Below are positions 30,921-43,814 of a stretch of DNA of 64,000 nt, in pieces. The position numbers and the translations under genes were made by a program. The stretch is from positions 1,402 to 65,401 of the forward strand of contig ML978245.1 in NCBI GenBank assembly GCA_010015745.1, written 5' to 3'. Position 1 is the first letter of the stretch. Each line of letters opens with the position of its first letter. The notes beneath the pieces are model-generated. The model was not told the origin of the DNA. It searched no databases and saw nothing but the letters and a program-made list of their open reading frames with translations. Origin of the DNA: Setomelanomma holmii. Lineage: Eukaryota; Ascomycota; Dothideomycetes; Pleosporales; Phaeosphaeriaceae.

Positions 30921-33900
30921 TATTGCAGCCCTTGCAGCAACGCGGGTCTGGTATTGCCCGTCGCGGCCTGCAGAAACTACGTCCCGTTCGAGGGAGCAAA
31001 TCTCACGCCGCCTTCAGATGCTCTGCGCAGTAGAACCGACGCTCTGGGTAGGAACGCAATGGCGCCGGCAGTGGCAACTGTTTTTGCTGCTCACAGAATC
31101 TCGCTGCCGCTGTCAACGCTGCTTGTCGATCAAGCCTGGGAGCGAGTCAGAGTCCTCTATGGACCGTCGCGATAGTGGGCCGTAGTATGCCTCGGGATGC
31201 CGGACCAAGCGCGCAAGGGTAGCAGAAACGGGATGGTGAAGCCCGTCGAGGCTCGTCTAGTGCCGTCGCTGGCTCGCTTCCAAGGCAATCTGGGACGGTT
31301 TAGCCGGCACAGGGGCGCGATCCTCGATTAGCTGCCGCTGCGAGTTGCTGGTGGCTGCGATCCGTCAATGTTGATGTTCGGCGTCCTGGAAGTTTGCGGC
31401 TATTGCAAGCAAGCACCGCAATGCGTACTTTATCCAGCAGATTGGGTTCGCGACGCACGCTCACTTTCACCGCACCGATGATCAGCTCCGAGGACTGTCT
31501 TAGGGCTTTGTCAATGGACTTGTTACGGCGTGAAAGAGAGGCAGACTTACAAATTTGAAGCTTCGAAGGAGTCGCGATGCCGATGTTACTGATTGTGGCT
31601 GCGCAACACCTTAAACCCTGAGGTTAACGACTTCGTCAACGCGGACTAGCAAGCCGATAGGTGCACTTTGCTTCTTCCCGCAGTCTCCACAGATCTCGAA
31701 TCTTAAGCACAGACAGGTACGCACACAGTCCGGTCGCTTGGTCCCTGCAATCTAGAGACGTAGGCGGTGTGGGTGGTTGCTGTCGTCGCTACGCTGCGAC
31801 TTGTCAGTCCTTTGCATCAGACAGGGCTCATGTCGCAATCTGAGTGGAGCTTACAGGGTTTGTATGCAGTCTTCCAAAAGCAATGCTGTGGCGTTGACTG
31901 ATTCTCGATCGTGGCTGCTTCAACGAGGATGCAGACCTTGTAGCGAATGCTCGATAATCTGCGAGGCCCGGCTCTCGGATCAGTTGCAAGGCACACTCTG
32001 TTGCCTTGCACTCGAACTCCTATTGAACGCTGAGTGGAGCGAGCTTTGGTCAATGGCACGGACAATAAAGAGCAAGATTCGATTGTGTTGTGAGCAGTGG
32101 TCAAGCCTGACTCGAGTTTCGTGTGGTTCAAAAGAGTGAAGGCTTGAAGCATATATGCACCGTGCCTCTGTCCAATTTCACTTCTTGCTGTCAAGCAGTT
32201 GCACAAGCTTGCCGGGGTCCGATAGACCCGTGATCTTTGTTTTCGAGGCTGTCTGGTAGGGTACCAAATTTCAGTCTTGAGACAATGAGAAGGATAAGTA
32301 GTATGCAGTTGGGAGAAAATGATGACGGATGATGCCGAAAGAGCTGATGTGTTCCAAGGATACGAGATCAGTGGCCAAATGAAAGTAGCATACAGTGGGA
32401 GGGCAATAGAAGTACAGTTGGCAGACCAAAACGCTATTGCTCAATACAGGGTAGGATGGGCTGGGGATCTCATGGGGTTGTTTGGCTGAAAAGAGAAGTG
32501 CCTACCAAGCAAGTAGAACCTTAGAAGGAGGTTAGGTTGCTGGATCAAGATTTCAGCCCCAAAGCAAATGATCCGTATCGCCCTGCTCAGACCATGACCG
32601 TTTTCTAGCACCACGGTAGCATTGGCAGGCTGCAGAGCCTAACCTTTCCCAAAGCAGAGTCTCTATATCTCCGAGAAGTCAGGGAAGGATGCTTTGCCCC
32701 AGTGCCCTGGCTCGCATCTTTCTCGAATGGTTGCTGGTCCACGCAGCGCTTCGCATCCTTGCACCGGAAGTGTGGGTTCTATTGCCCGCGGGGGCCATGA
32801 CCCACCGCCTCTCGAGAATGGATTGGCTCGTCAGCCAGAGGCATCACAGTCCCGTGCAGCAGCGATGCAGGAACATTGACCACGACACCACTCTCAGATG
32901 GGGGGCCGACTCGACACGGCAGGACGTGACCCGGACTGTCGGGCTCGTTATGTTTCATCTCGATCAGCCGCCCAAGAATAACCCATGAAGCGAACAGATG
33001 ATCAGAGTTTGCTTGCTCGCCACGACGGGCGAGGATTGGGCAGTCCAGTCCCCGCGGCGACCAGTCAGCACGCCAGCGCGCGTGGGCCAAGAGCAGGCTG
33101 ATGGGAGAGCGCCACGGACCGGCGGCCGCTGGGCAACGACAGGTCGGCCCACGGGTGGGTGGTGAAAGAAGGAGGACAAGAGGACAAGGAGAAATTAGGC
33201 TCGAGGGCCGTTACCTGTCACAGAGGCGACGGCGAGGCCGCTACTTGGCCGCGACGGCGGCGGATGGATGTCTGAGTCTCTGAAGCAGCTCGCAGCCACG
33301 CACACACAAACAGCACGGCGGCACGGCCAGGTCGCGGAGGGCGACGCCGTGCGTGGAGCTGCTTGGAGCGATCACGTTGGGCGATGATGGTTGCATCGGC
33401 TGGGGTGTTTTGGTTAGAGCACTCGCTGTGATCACTGCGCCATGATCCGGGCTGCCCTCACCGCAGGCACAGCGCGTCCCGACAGAGTGGTTCACTGTGC
33501 ATTGCTCCGAATGGAGGCAGAGCCAGCGAAGCTCTGGCAGCTGCAGGGCGTCGTATTCACTCCAACACGCTACCGTCAGAGCGCGACGAAACGGGCGAGG
33601 CGGGAGAGTTGGCAGGGGTGTGCAGAAGTGTGCGCAATAGCGCGAGATCCGGGAGAGTGAACGTTGAAGCTGGCGTGGAGGAGTGGAGGAGTGGGCATCA
33701 TGGGGCGCTGGCGCTGTCGCTGGGCCGCTCGGTGGCTCCCTTGCTCCTTGCGCGCCTGCTGCGATGAGCGATGGCCGGCGATAGGTACGTGATCGATGGG
33801 GGAAGGAGGGATGGGCGGGCGTACAGGGGATTGGGAAGGAGCGCCCGGTGACGTGCAGCGGCCGCGGTTGTTCTTGCCCCGTCCGAGCGCGCGCGCCTTC

Positions 33901-36900
33901 CTCCTCACGGTCCTAGTGGGCTTGGCCGCTTCCGCCGTGCAGCAGCCGACCCAAACCTCCCAGACCCTCTCACCACCATGCCTAGGAGCGCCAGACAACA
34001 TTATGACTACAAGAGCGCATCCCTTGCTGGCGAGCGATAACCACGCGCGCAGGGTGACATCTGCGTCCCAGACTTCATCGCGCTCATGTGTCTTGCACGT
34101 TGCGACCGCCCGCCCTCCAATAACTCGGGGCTGACCGCCAGCGAGTTATCTAATCCTCGCATTGCATTCCTTGCCTGCTTTCGCGCAGCTCATCAGCATG
34201 CTGGGCCAATCGCTGCAGCGCGATCAGCGTCCGCCAGGTGAACTACGCAGCCGACCGCTGGGCTTGCTGCAGGAGCCTATCTGAGACTGACCCGGGCGCA
34301 GTTCGACTTCCTCGCGGGGATGGTCATCTGACGCATCTCGATTGAGAATGCAGAGGCAGGGCTGTCGCTTGATCTCCGTGTGCCTCAGCGCGCTATTACC
34401 CTCGAGGCCTTCGGCACTTGCCAGCGCCCATCACCGCACACAGGCACGACAGCCCGTTGGGAACTCATTGAGATGGTGGCTGAGCGGGTGCTCAGGACCT
34501 CACAGCTCGAACTGGCTCTGCAGCTTGTCATCAGGCCACCTCATCTTGAACTCTGCTGCAGGGCATCCGCTGTCGAGGCACAGTGAGCTGCAGCCTCCCG
34601 CAACCCCGTGATGCTGAGAATACCTGGCCAGCAAGCTGTCAGTATCCGTCATACTCATGGCGACCTGCATCGACTTCAGGTTGTCGTCGGGAGAAATAGG
34701 ACCCGGATGGATGCATTTCCCAATGTCTCAGACGACTCGAAGGAGACTGGCAGCGACAAGATCGCCTGCGGCTGGTTGCAACCTCCGAATATTGCGTATG
34801 CGTCGTTACACACTGCTGCTTATTTCGGACCACCTGATCAACAATCTCCACCATGGATCTCCACCATGGCCTGACGCAATGCCGTGCTCTTACGAGAAGA
34901 GCAACGTCTGCCAACGGCGGCACGGGCCGCCACTGAACGAACATTGACATTCTTCCAAGCAGAAGAACGAGTTTCGTCCAAAGACTTTGATGTGCCTCGC
35001 GTAGCTAAACTTTGAGCAACTGTGACAAGTCTAACCTGGAAACTCCCAGCAGCCCGGCATCAGGGTTACCCCTTTGACTCGAGGCAGCATCCACTTCCGA
35101 GTCAACAAGTCTCAATGTTTACCAGTGGGCTCGGACACGACTTGCACCCGCAGCTAATTGCTCAGCGCTTCTCGATGCTCGATGTGGGCAAAATCCACTT
35201 TTCGAACAAGCGGTGAACAGAAACAACGGCATCATTCATTTCCATACAGTCGGAATCAGACCCTTAGGCGCGCCATGTAGATTGACTGCGAAGAATTGAA
35301 GCCGTCATCTCATTTCGAAACTGGCTCTTTGCCCACGAACATGCAGAAAACAGCTGAGAGACTCGTACGATAGGTCTCGTGGAGCTGTTGAACCGTCTAG
35401 ACTAACACTAGAAGCAGTTCATTGTGATCCACGGACACAGCAATGTCCTGAGGTGACACACGGTAACGGAATGAGGCTTCCCAACGATGCTCGCTGCCGG
35501 CTAGTTGACTTTCTCCTGTTCTGTCCTGTCATGGCTGACAGACTTGTGATGCTTCGCTCACGCGCGAAAGAAGGGAAAGCAGTACTTCACAACTTCCCTA
35601 GAAGTGGTTCACTCTCCGGCACCAGTTACAAGAATGAAGTTCAGAGCTAATTATGGCTTGCGGTTGAAGTGCGTCACGAAGGTTGGTAGCGAGACGTTGG
35701 CGTGTCACGGCGCGGCCGATGAATTCCAGCATTCAGAACTTTCGCCACGTTAACTCGCCAATCGGTGTCTGTGACAGGTTGAGTTAGTCGAACATTTTCC
35801 CACAGCCCAGCTATGTGCAGACCGCCGACAAATTCCATGTTTGCCAACTTTCCAACAAAGGCGCTCAGTTCAGGCTTGCCAGCGAGAGGAACGGTCCAAG
35901 AGAGCGACCGGTCTGTATTGCTCGATCAGAATACCATGCACAAGGTACTTTGGTCCCCCTCATAGTTCGCAGATCCACCATTAATTTCCCGGACGTATCG
36001 ATCTTTTATGCGGGTGCCTCTCTGCAGCCTGCCTCTGAGCAACATTCTCGGCCGTGTCCCGAGAACAAAGCGTGCAACGGAGTCCGTCGTAGAACCTCCC
36101 GACCCCTCAGATCAGCTCACGAACTTCATGAACCGTTGGCCCGTGCAGACGGCGTAGTGCAAGCAAACGATACGGCTGTTGAGAAGCATCGACTGGCTCT
36201 TGTTCGACTGGGACGGCGGGCATCCGTGTCGCTTGTCGTCCTTATTGAGTGGCTCGATCCTCCTTCTGTGGTCCCATGCCTAAGCCCTAGGCCTATCAAT
36301 GACGTGCGCACAGCACGAGCATCGTCACAAGATTTAGTGCTCGCTGCCCAGACCGTCACAGAAGTGCAGAGTAAACTTTGGGAACAGGCAAGCAAGAACG
36401 CCACAGTTCCGCAGCGTCTGGAAGCCGTATTGTTTTCACGTCGCCAAGCGCCACCTCTGCTCATCATTTAGTTTTCTATGGTCTGGTCCACCGGCGGCCG
36501 AATGTGATATACCACCAACAGAGCCAATCTATGCGAGCTCAGTACACTCATCACCATTCCGCCGTTCGAGCTTACTGGCGTCCAATTGTCTACCAGCAGC
36601 TCGACGTTGTGAGTATCAGCGACAGCCCCTGGATGCTGCAGGCTCTTGTGACCTGTGTCAGCTGTGCACAGCATCCGCAAAATGACAGGGCCTTCAAGTA
36701 AGCCGTCGTAATCTCCTGCAGACAATGCCTTGGACGAGCGATAGCAAGTTCAGGCACCGAACAAGAGAGCATCGTGGCTGATCCAATTCGTTAGATGCAC
36801 TTAATTGCAAGGATAACGCACTCGAAGTGCGTGATTGCTTCTCAATGACACTGTCATCGTGATGACAGCAAGGCCTGTTTGCGCATGTACGATCATTATC

Positions 36901-38777
36901 TATGCCCGAAGAGGCGCAAACATGGAGGTCGGCATGTTACGATGCCCATAATTTCAGTGATTCCTGCTTTTGCTCCTTTTTCTCAGCAGAGATTTAACGA
37001 GCCATATATTCATCTCTTGAACATTGGCTGCATGTTCAGAACGTTCATCTCAGCTGTCACACTCAGATCTCAACAACGGAACTTGGTTGCTGGCATCTGA
37101 ACCACCATGACATCCGCAGGATCTGGTCGAACCCGTCTTTCGTACCCGATCAACTGACGGCCCCTTTGACAGCTGCGGAATATTGGCATCAGCACGTCCC
37201 TCCGGCTCAACCGGACGGCAAGCCTGATCGGCCTCCTATCCTGAACTTTTCAATCCCAACAGAAACAGGCTTCTTGTGCAATAACGCTCTCATGATCAAG
37301 AACGTGCTCGATTGTGATCCAACGATGCGCAGCGCTAAATTGGTGGCCCGCTGCTGTGAACAGGACCTACGGCTTTCACGGCAGATGCAGGGTCGGAGCA
37401 TCGTACCAAGATAGCTCCGGCCCCTGAGTGTAGGAGCATAGATGTTGAGAAGGCTGTAAGCCTATTGCCAGCACTGAAGACTGGTCAACGGTTATCCTTG
37501 TTGTCCTGGGCGGCTCCGTGGAGGCGTCGAGAGGGCGTTGCGTTCAGGGTCTTCGGCATGCCCGCGCAGAGTAGCCTTGATCGAGCCTTGCGCTCGCTCA
37601 CTTGGCCTTAGCAATGCTCATGTAAACCTTTCGACCACTCAAGGTCAATCGATATATCAAGGGGATTGGGAGATACTTATACTCGCACCCGAGACCTGAG
37701 TGAAGCTGCCGCCGCCATGAGCCACTTCGCTAATCTTGGTACATCGTGAAGTAGCAACAGTGCAATGTTGAACATACGCTACCTTGCGTCTTGTCTCGCG
37801 GCGGTCAGCTTCGCTCACTGTCGGATACTACATGCAACATAGGATGACAACAAAGTCCACTATCTTGCCGAATTTTGAGTGTTCGCTGCGTCGAACAAAT
37901 GTCCAATGTTTATCTCTCAAAACCCAACCGACGTTATGCTTCTCCAAAAGTGAAAGCACCATGATCTCGTCGCGTCCACGTAGCTAAGCAAGCAGATGCA
38001 CATGCTGACCTCGATTCTGAGCTACATTTCGTGGTCGAATCATAATGAACTGAAGAAGAACAACACTCATGACTCGTTCACTACTCATGAAGTCAACCGG
38101 AAAAAGCCTACAACGACCACACAACACTCTGTCCAATCTGAGCCAACCTCACACTAGATCGCAAAGCCGTCTCCGCTTCTTCAAAAATCCCAAACAACTT
38201 CGTTCTGCCTTGAGCACACTTAAACACACCTCAAAAAAGTAGAGCTTGCCTCCAATAGGCGCAGGCTGAGCAACAGCATCACTCATCGGCGATTTTCCCC
38301 AATTCAGATCGACCTAAAGCTTCTGAATAGACCGCTCAAGCCACTTACTACGCAACTACTCGAGCAGGACCTCACCCGCTTCAGCGCACCTCCCATTCCA
38401 TACTAGTGCTATATCTTGCGAAACAATCATGCTCAGAGCATCGCCAATTCTGAAAGCGTAGCCACGTACTCACGATCCCGATACTTCTACAGGACGATTG
38501 AAAGTCTGCACCGCGACGCCGTACGGCACGATCATTTCGCGACAGTATAAATCCTGATACCGCAGTGAATGGGATGCGACGAGCGGGGGGAGAGGCGTCG
38601 CTTGCGGAAACGTCGATGTGATATAGCTACGGGTGAGAGTAACGAATTATGTGGCCAGACTTAGCTGTTAAAGCACAGCAGCGTGTGGCTTTGTCTGGTA
38701 TGCACGATGAAGGCAACGTAGGCAAGGAAAAATGCGTAGGATGGTGCTGCGCATGAGCGTGATATTAATTCTCACTA
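30921..38777. other. gene-poor stretch of about 7.9 kb
   Basis: No domain-bearing frame was found on either strand. The 31-34 kb part is GC-rich and may hold the long 5' UTR and promoter of vib-1, as is common for such regulators. The longest frame (35815-36471, 218 codons) has no recognisable family and no clear codon pattern. From about 37.7 kb the sequence becomes AT-richer towards the MITE-like element. Long non-coding RNA is possible but cannot be shown. Confidence 0.4.
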
Positions 38778-39382
38778 ATGTAGTTTATATGCGAGGCGCC
38801 CACCCGAAAACCGCACCAAAGAGCAGATTTTTGGCAACCTGATATCCCGACAACCGCTGGATAGACTCCTCTGAATTTTTTTCTATAGTGCTGTATGTAT
38901 ATATCTGTTGATACGGCAAAGGTAAGGTTGAATCAAGTAACAGTCGTTGCAACGAGTTGAGGTAGATGATTGATTGCTAGAAGCAGCAAGGTTGCACCTC
39001 CTAGAGGAAATACACCTTGTGCACGGGCTACCTAGTCACCTGAGTAGATGCTTTCACTCTACATACGGTAGTTTGATTCCCAACAATATCCTTAATGACT
39101 CTAGGCTTACAGGGCTCTAGCTACCCTAGATGTAAGGGAAGAGAAATTTGAGTGCTAAAAAAGCAAGGGTTTTTCGTTTTTTCTTAGTAAATTTGTAACA
39201 ACTTCACCTAGAGCCCTGTAGTTAGAGAATTTGAATGCTTACATATATGCAGCTTTATGGCAAGATTTTGAGAAAAATCTATTAGGCGGTTGTTGAGTTA
39301 TGAAGTTGCCAAAATTCTGCTTTTTGGTGTGTTTTTGGGGTGGGCGCCTCGCTTGTATGCGCGCCTCGCATATAAACTACGT
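38778..39382. mobile_element. MITE-like element with about 80-base terminal inverted repeats
   Basis: The ends are inverted repeats. The left end reads ATGTAGTTTATATGCGAGGC and continues with GCCCACCC, an AAAACCGCACCAAAGAGC block and TTTTTGGCAAC. The complement of the right end reads ACGTAGTTTATATGCGAGGC, then GCGCATACAAGCGAGGCGCC, CACCCCAAAAACACACCAAA and AGCAGAATTTTGGCAAC. The right arm has an extra copy of the GCGAGGCGC unit. A TA lies at each side (38776-38777 and 39383-39384), the duplication expected of Tc1/mariner/Fot1-class insertion. The 605-base interior has no open frame, so it is non-autonomous. Confidence 0.82.
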
Positions 39383-40005
39383 TAGTGCACCGTTCCGTTC
39401 ATGTTCTCTTGAGGAGAAAGTAGTAGGAGGTACCTTTTGAGGAAACAAATACTTTTTGATATCATTGGATTATGACGAAATTATATCTGCCCTGGAAGCT
39501 CTTATAGCATGATTATGATGTCACTTATCCCGGAATTAACGTTATTATCATCAGCTATCTCGTGTCCTGCTAACGCGCGTTTGCACATAGAATCTCTCGC
39601 AAGCTGTTGGTTACAATCGTGATGTAGAGTTACTAATTTAATTGATCCCTTTCCGCTATGATCTGTCTTCATATCCTACACAAGCTGTCTACTTGTAGCA
39701 TGCCTGTTGAGCTAGCAACCTTCATGTTCAAGACGCCTAGTGCATCGACCAGACTCCGGACTGTCGAAATCGCGCCTTCTATTGACACCTCTCGATCTTG
39801 TTTCCGTCGTCGACATTCATGGCAGCTTTTCATGTATATTAAATGTGCGATTCGGCATCAAGACTGGCTGTATCCCCTTCGTCAAGCCCTGACCCTCTCG
39901 GATAAGTGAAGATGTTCTTGGTTCAGTTTGCACGAAGGATATAGGTGGAGCTCTTCTTGATTCAGCCTGCACTGAGGGTTCAAGTGAAGCTATTTTCGGT
40001 TCGGC
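39383..40005. other. AT-rich gap
   Basis: It lies between the MITE-like element and the broken helo/Ras-like copy. The frame at 39658-39909 (83 codons) has no domain. Nothing is claimed. Confidence 0.4.
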
Positions 40006-41992
40006 CTACAATAAAGATTCCCGTGAGAATACTTTCAATAGGTTGCTGGGAAGAAGGCTGAATCGGCGGGAAGAGGTCCCGCTCTCATGACCCTTGGAGC
40101 CCGAAGCGAGCACCTTGATCGAAGAAATCGAAGGACTGGCCGAATGAGTATACCTCCCCTCCTGGACTTGACTACCATGTTCTGAGGTTGTTGAAGGTGC
40201 AGTAGCCGATGTAGAACCCTTCCAAGGATCTAGATTCGATGTACGAGCGGAGGACCATTTCTCCCACTCCTGGATCGTGATGCCCTTTCCTTCTGCATCT
40301 TCGGCTGCATGGACCATATCATTTGAGTTGTCCCTCAGGAAAGCCTCGAACAAAGTATGAAGAATACTGTGAATGGACGCATCCTCTAGATTGAAGGTGT
40401 CTACATGATGCGCTCTTAGGGATCTGGCAAAAGCCTTCCCATTGTTCATGACACTTGCTTTTTGCGGTCGATGATCGTGGATGGCGACCACAACTGTAGG
40501 AAAATGTCCCTTCCTCAGTACGGAACTTCTTGAACATAGCGCTCAATGTGTTCGAGCGATTCTTGAGAAGCACTCATATAGAAAAGCATGAACATCGTCG
40601 CGTTCATGCTCTGCCCCCTGTACATTTGACCGCGGGTGACTCCGCGCGGTAGGGCAGAGTCGTTGATGACCTGAATCGGTAATACAATGAATGCACCGTT
40701 GATGACAGTGCCTTTCCTGTACAAGGTTATGGCTTCGAGAGCTGCGTTATCCTTCTGCGGATATTGGCGGGTCGCGAACTGGGAACATTAGCTTGTCGAC
40801 CTCAGCGTGACTGGAGCCGTAAGTATTTCACCTTTTCCACGAACGAGTTTGGATCTATCCAGAGCGATCCCTTGACGACCAAGGTCTCTCCAAGTATCGC
40901 AAACTTGGTGATGACTGGTGCCTGATGTGGCGCGGCCGGTTGGTCTTCGAAACTCTTTCTCCGATCTTCCATCATATTCGACGCTATGGTAATGTGACTT
41001 AGTACTCTTGCTGCTGCTTCAGAAACTGCGGCCACATCGGCAGCAGCGAAAGACGACGCGAATGCGTATTGTTGCCAATTGCTCACGTCGTTTTGAAGTA
41101 ACGGTAAGGCGATGACAGACATATCAGAAATGTTGGAAAGACTGATATCCGAGAGAGCTGTCCAGGCATGTGAGATACCAATGGAGCTTCTGAATGAGAC
41201 GTCGCATGTTTGCGCTTTCGCCTTATGATACACTCTAGATGACAATAGGATTCTTTCGAATGGGAGATTCACGGACGAATCGTATGGCGTCCGTGCAAGT
41301 GTGTCGTTCGTGTCTTGCATTAATGAATCAGCTTTATCGTTCATCTGTGTCCAACCCGTAGTGAAGCTTCCAGGTCGATTGGTGCGGATGGTATGCGCAG
41401 TATCAAAGCAGTCTTCAAGGTAGGACATGCGGCGTGCTAGGTTTCGGTCGTTTTCCAGGAGACTCGAGGTTATCGCTAGAAGCCTTCGATGGCTGCGTAG
41501 AGCCTCCATGTCTGACTGGCTTGAATGATCCATTAGCCAGGGGGGGGGGGTTTCGAAAGCGCGTCAAGATTGCCTACCACTGTAGTATGCTTAGCATGAG
41601 GTTCATCGAGCTTTTGAAGTTTTGTATGCGTCCAACCAAGACTGTGAACTTCTCATCATTCCAAGCCCATTTCATGCGGCTCAAAGGCCCAGGCTGATTG
41701 TTCACCAATCGAGTTGTGAGCGCTTCCAATTCAGAGAACAATAGAACCCCTTCCGTAAGCGTGGGGATGAGCTGGTCGACTTGTATCAAGTCTTTCCGGA
41801 CGCGTGGGCTCGTACTGAGATTCTTCAAGTATCCTTCCAGGGCTGCTAATATGATGCGTGAGTTGTTGCAAGCACCGCTGCGATGTTTTGCGTGACGTCC
41901 TTGTAAGCTGCGACCACAGGTCCAAGGATTTCGGCCACCTTTCATGCCGCTGCCAGTATCTCGATGATCGCGGCCGTAGTTTCGAGAACCAT
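40006..41992 (-). pseudogene. broken paralog of the helo/Ras-like gene (copy 2)
   Basis: It has the same architecture and the same two intron positions as the gene at 2491-4367. The start is at 41992 (MVLETTAAIIEILAAA). Exon 1 ends 41578, exon 2 is 41519-40832, and exon 3 starts 40778. The linker block is kept (SRVYHK, DVSFRSS, SHAWTALSDISL, SVIALPL). The Ras-like part reads LPIQVINDSALPRG, SMNATMFMLFYMSASQESLEHI, HFPTVVVAIHDH and IHSILHTLFEAFLRD, again without a valid P-loop (LGETLVVKGS) or NKxD. Three lesions break it: a TGA at 41944-41942 in the first helix, a frame change near 41880, and a one-base frame change near 40518. Intron 1 contains ten consecutive Gs (41541-41550). Confidence 0.75.
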
Positions 41993-42350
41993 GATGTCGT
42001 ATGGAATGTTGAAGAAGTGATTTTTGCATCAGGCTGGGGATTTCTGGTGGATGCTTCAGCTACCGGTATGAGGTGCAAGGCTATTAAAACACAGCCGCCA
42101 CCATTAGCGACAAGGCTGAACCGAGGCGTTCTGTCTTCTGTAAGGCTGCACACTCAATTTGGAGACTCTATACCATTGGCTCTGCTATGAAGCGGCACTG
42201 ATCATTCGCTTCTGAGGAGGCAATAAACGTTGACGTGAGGGGCGGAGGGTTAATTGGAAGTGCTCCAGTGCTCTATCGCCACTTAGGAAGTCCGACTCGA
42301 GCCTCACGCCTTCCATACTTAAGTAGAACAATTGCTATTGGACAGCTTGC
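41993..42350. other. gap between helo/Ras-like copies 2 and 3
   Basis: No gene is recognised. It would have held the promoter of copy 2 and the terminator of copy 3. Confidence 0.5.
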
Positions 42351-43814
42351 TCAACTGTGCGGACTGCTCTTTGCAAACACTGTAGTGGAAGTGATTATGC
42401 TTCCTACGCATGCTCGTTGGCCATGACCAATTTCAACCACGGCTATGTGTTGATGGACCACGATCTTCATCTGACTCGCCTCCCTTCGAGTCATTGCAAA
42501 TTTGACTGCATCGAGCCCAATTTGAAGGATCATCGCATCGTCCATTGCTTCTGCGGTTTACTGTTCTTCTGCTTCCTGGACCATGTTCCTCAAGCAAAGG
42601 TCCTGGAATGCCCTTGATATCCAAACAGGTCTAGAGAACGAGGCTTCTCTGAAATTGCAGCCCAGTTGTGACGCAAGATGTTCTACCTCTGCCTTTTGCA
42701 CAGCGCGCGCACCTCGTCTCCAATGGAGGCCGGTGATTAGTACTCGGTCCCCATGGCTCTTGAGGTGTTGCCGATAGTGCTCTTGCAGCCAAGCGAAAGT
42801 TTGTCTCACGCCAATACTGTACGTGAGCATGACGATACTTGGTGCCGAGCGGCGTGGCTGATGTGGTCCATGCTTCTTTCCTATGCTCGTAGTGATGTGC
42901 ATATTCAAGCTCGACGAGATTGACTAGCAGCGCGATCACCGATAGTGTCGAGATCTCAGGTAGGCTTTTGCCTGTAAGTGCTGTCCATGCATAGGATCGG
43001 ACGACAGATGTACAGAATGATGCATCGGTGGTGTTCCTTGTCGTTCTCCGATACACCCAGGAATCTTCTAGGTCTCTCTCGAACTCGAACGACCGCAACA
43101 CACCGGACGCACCAAGCAGGTTGGAGTGTTCTGTATCCTGTGCCACTGACGCCATTGCTTCGGTGAGTGTTGTGCTTGATGGCGTCACACTAATTGGCCT
43201 TTGGGTTCGGACTGACATGCTCGAGCTCAAACAGTCTTCCAAACGAGCTAGCCGCTCGGATATCTCGCGACTACTCATGAGCAGTGCTAAATGGAAACCC
43301 ACGAGCGCCTGGGCATCGATACATGCCTTCATATCCGACTCACTAAGCTGTATCAGCGAGCCTCGATAGTATCGTGTTAGGCCATCACAAACCATTGCAA
43401 TAAAGGAAGCATAACGCTTATCAAAAACTTGAAGGACTATAGGCGTGAAAGAAAGGATTTGAGGGACGTATCTTTCCTCAACCATCTGGTTCTGGACATT
43501 GCTTGAGAACCTTCGGTCGATATTTGTCGCGTCATCTTCTGGGGCTCGTCGAATAGCAATATGCCTTCAGTGAGAGTCGCTAGGAAGTGTTCTACTTTGA
43601 TGAGTTCTCTCTGCTTGCCATTCGTCTTACCGAAGTTGTCGAACAGCTTTTTCAGCCCTGGAAGAAAAATACTTATCTGGGTAACCTCTGTGTTGACGCT
43701 GGCGATGAGACTGTCGATCTCTCGATAGGCCGAGACCATGGGACCAACGATTTCGACTACCTTGCTAGCCGCTGCGATAAGGCCAACGAAGGCGGCAACT
43801 ACCTCGAGGACCAT
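42351..43814 (-). pseudogene. broken paralog of the helo/Ras-like gene (copy 3)
   Basis: The start is placed at 43814 (MVLEVVAAFVGLIAAASKVV) by alignment with the other two; an upstream in-frame ATG exists at 43853. The helo-like domain is cut by TAG at 43439-43437, after which the same frame still matches the family (SFKFLISVMLPLLQW). The conserved intron (GTTTGT donor, CTAAC branch) follows, then LSESDMKAC, SERLARLEDC, FERDLEDSWVYRR, DASFCTSVVRSYAWTALTG and SVIAL. The later linker and P-loop region is missing. The Ras-like part resumes in another frame from about 42840 (SIVMLTYSIGVRQTF, DRVLITGLHWRR, LASQLGCNFREASF). A TAA at 42560-42558 lies inside the C-terminal extension, which stays open to 42351. 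Confidence 0.7.

Noticed and set aside
35815..36471. 218-codon plus-strand open frame in the gene-poor region
   Set aside because: No domain, mixed composition, overlapping frames of similar length on the other strand and no splice context.
40491..40560. A tiny intron to explain the frame change in copy 2
   Set aside because: The only GT..AG pairs are about 36 bases or less or out of phase, so a true frame change is the simpler reading.
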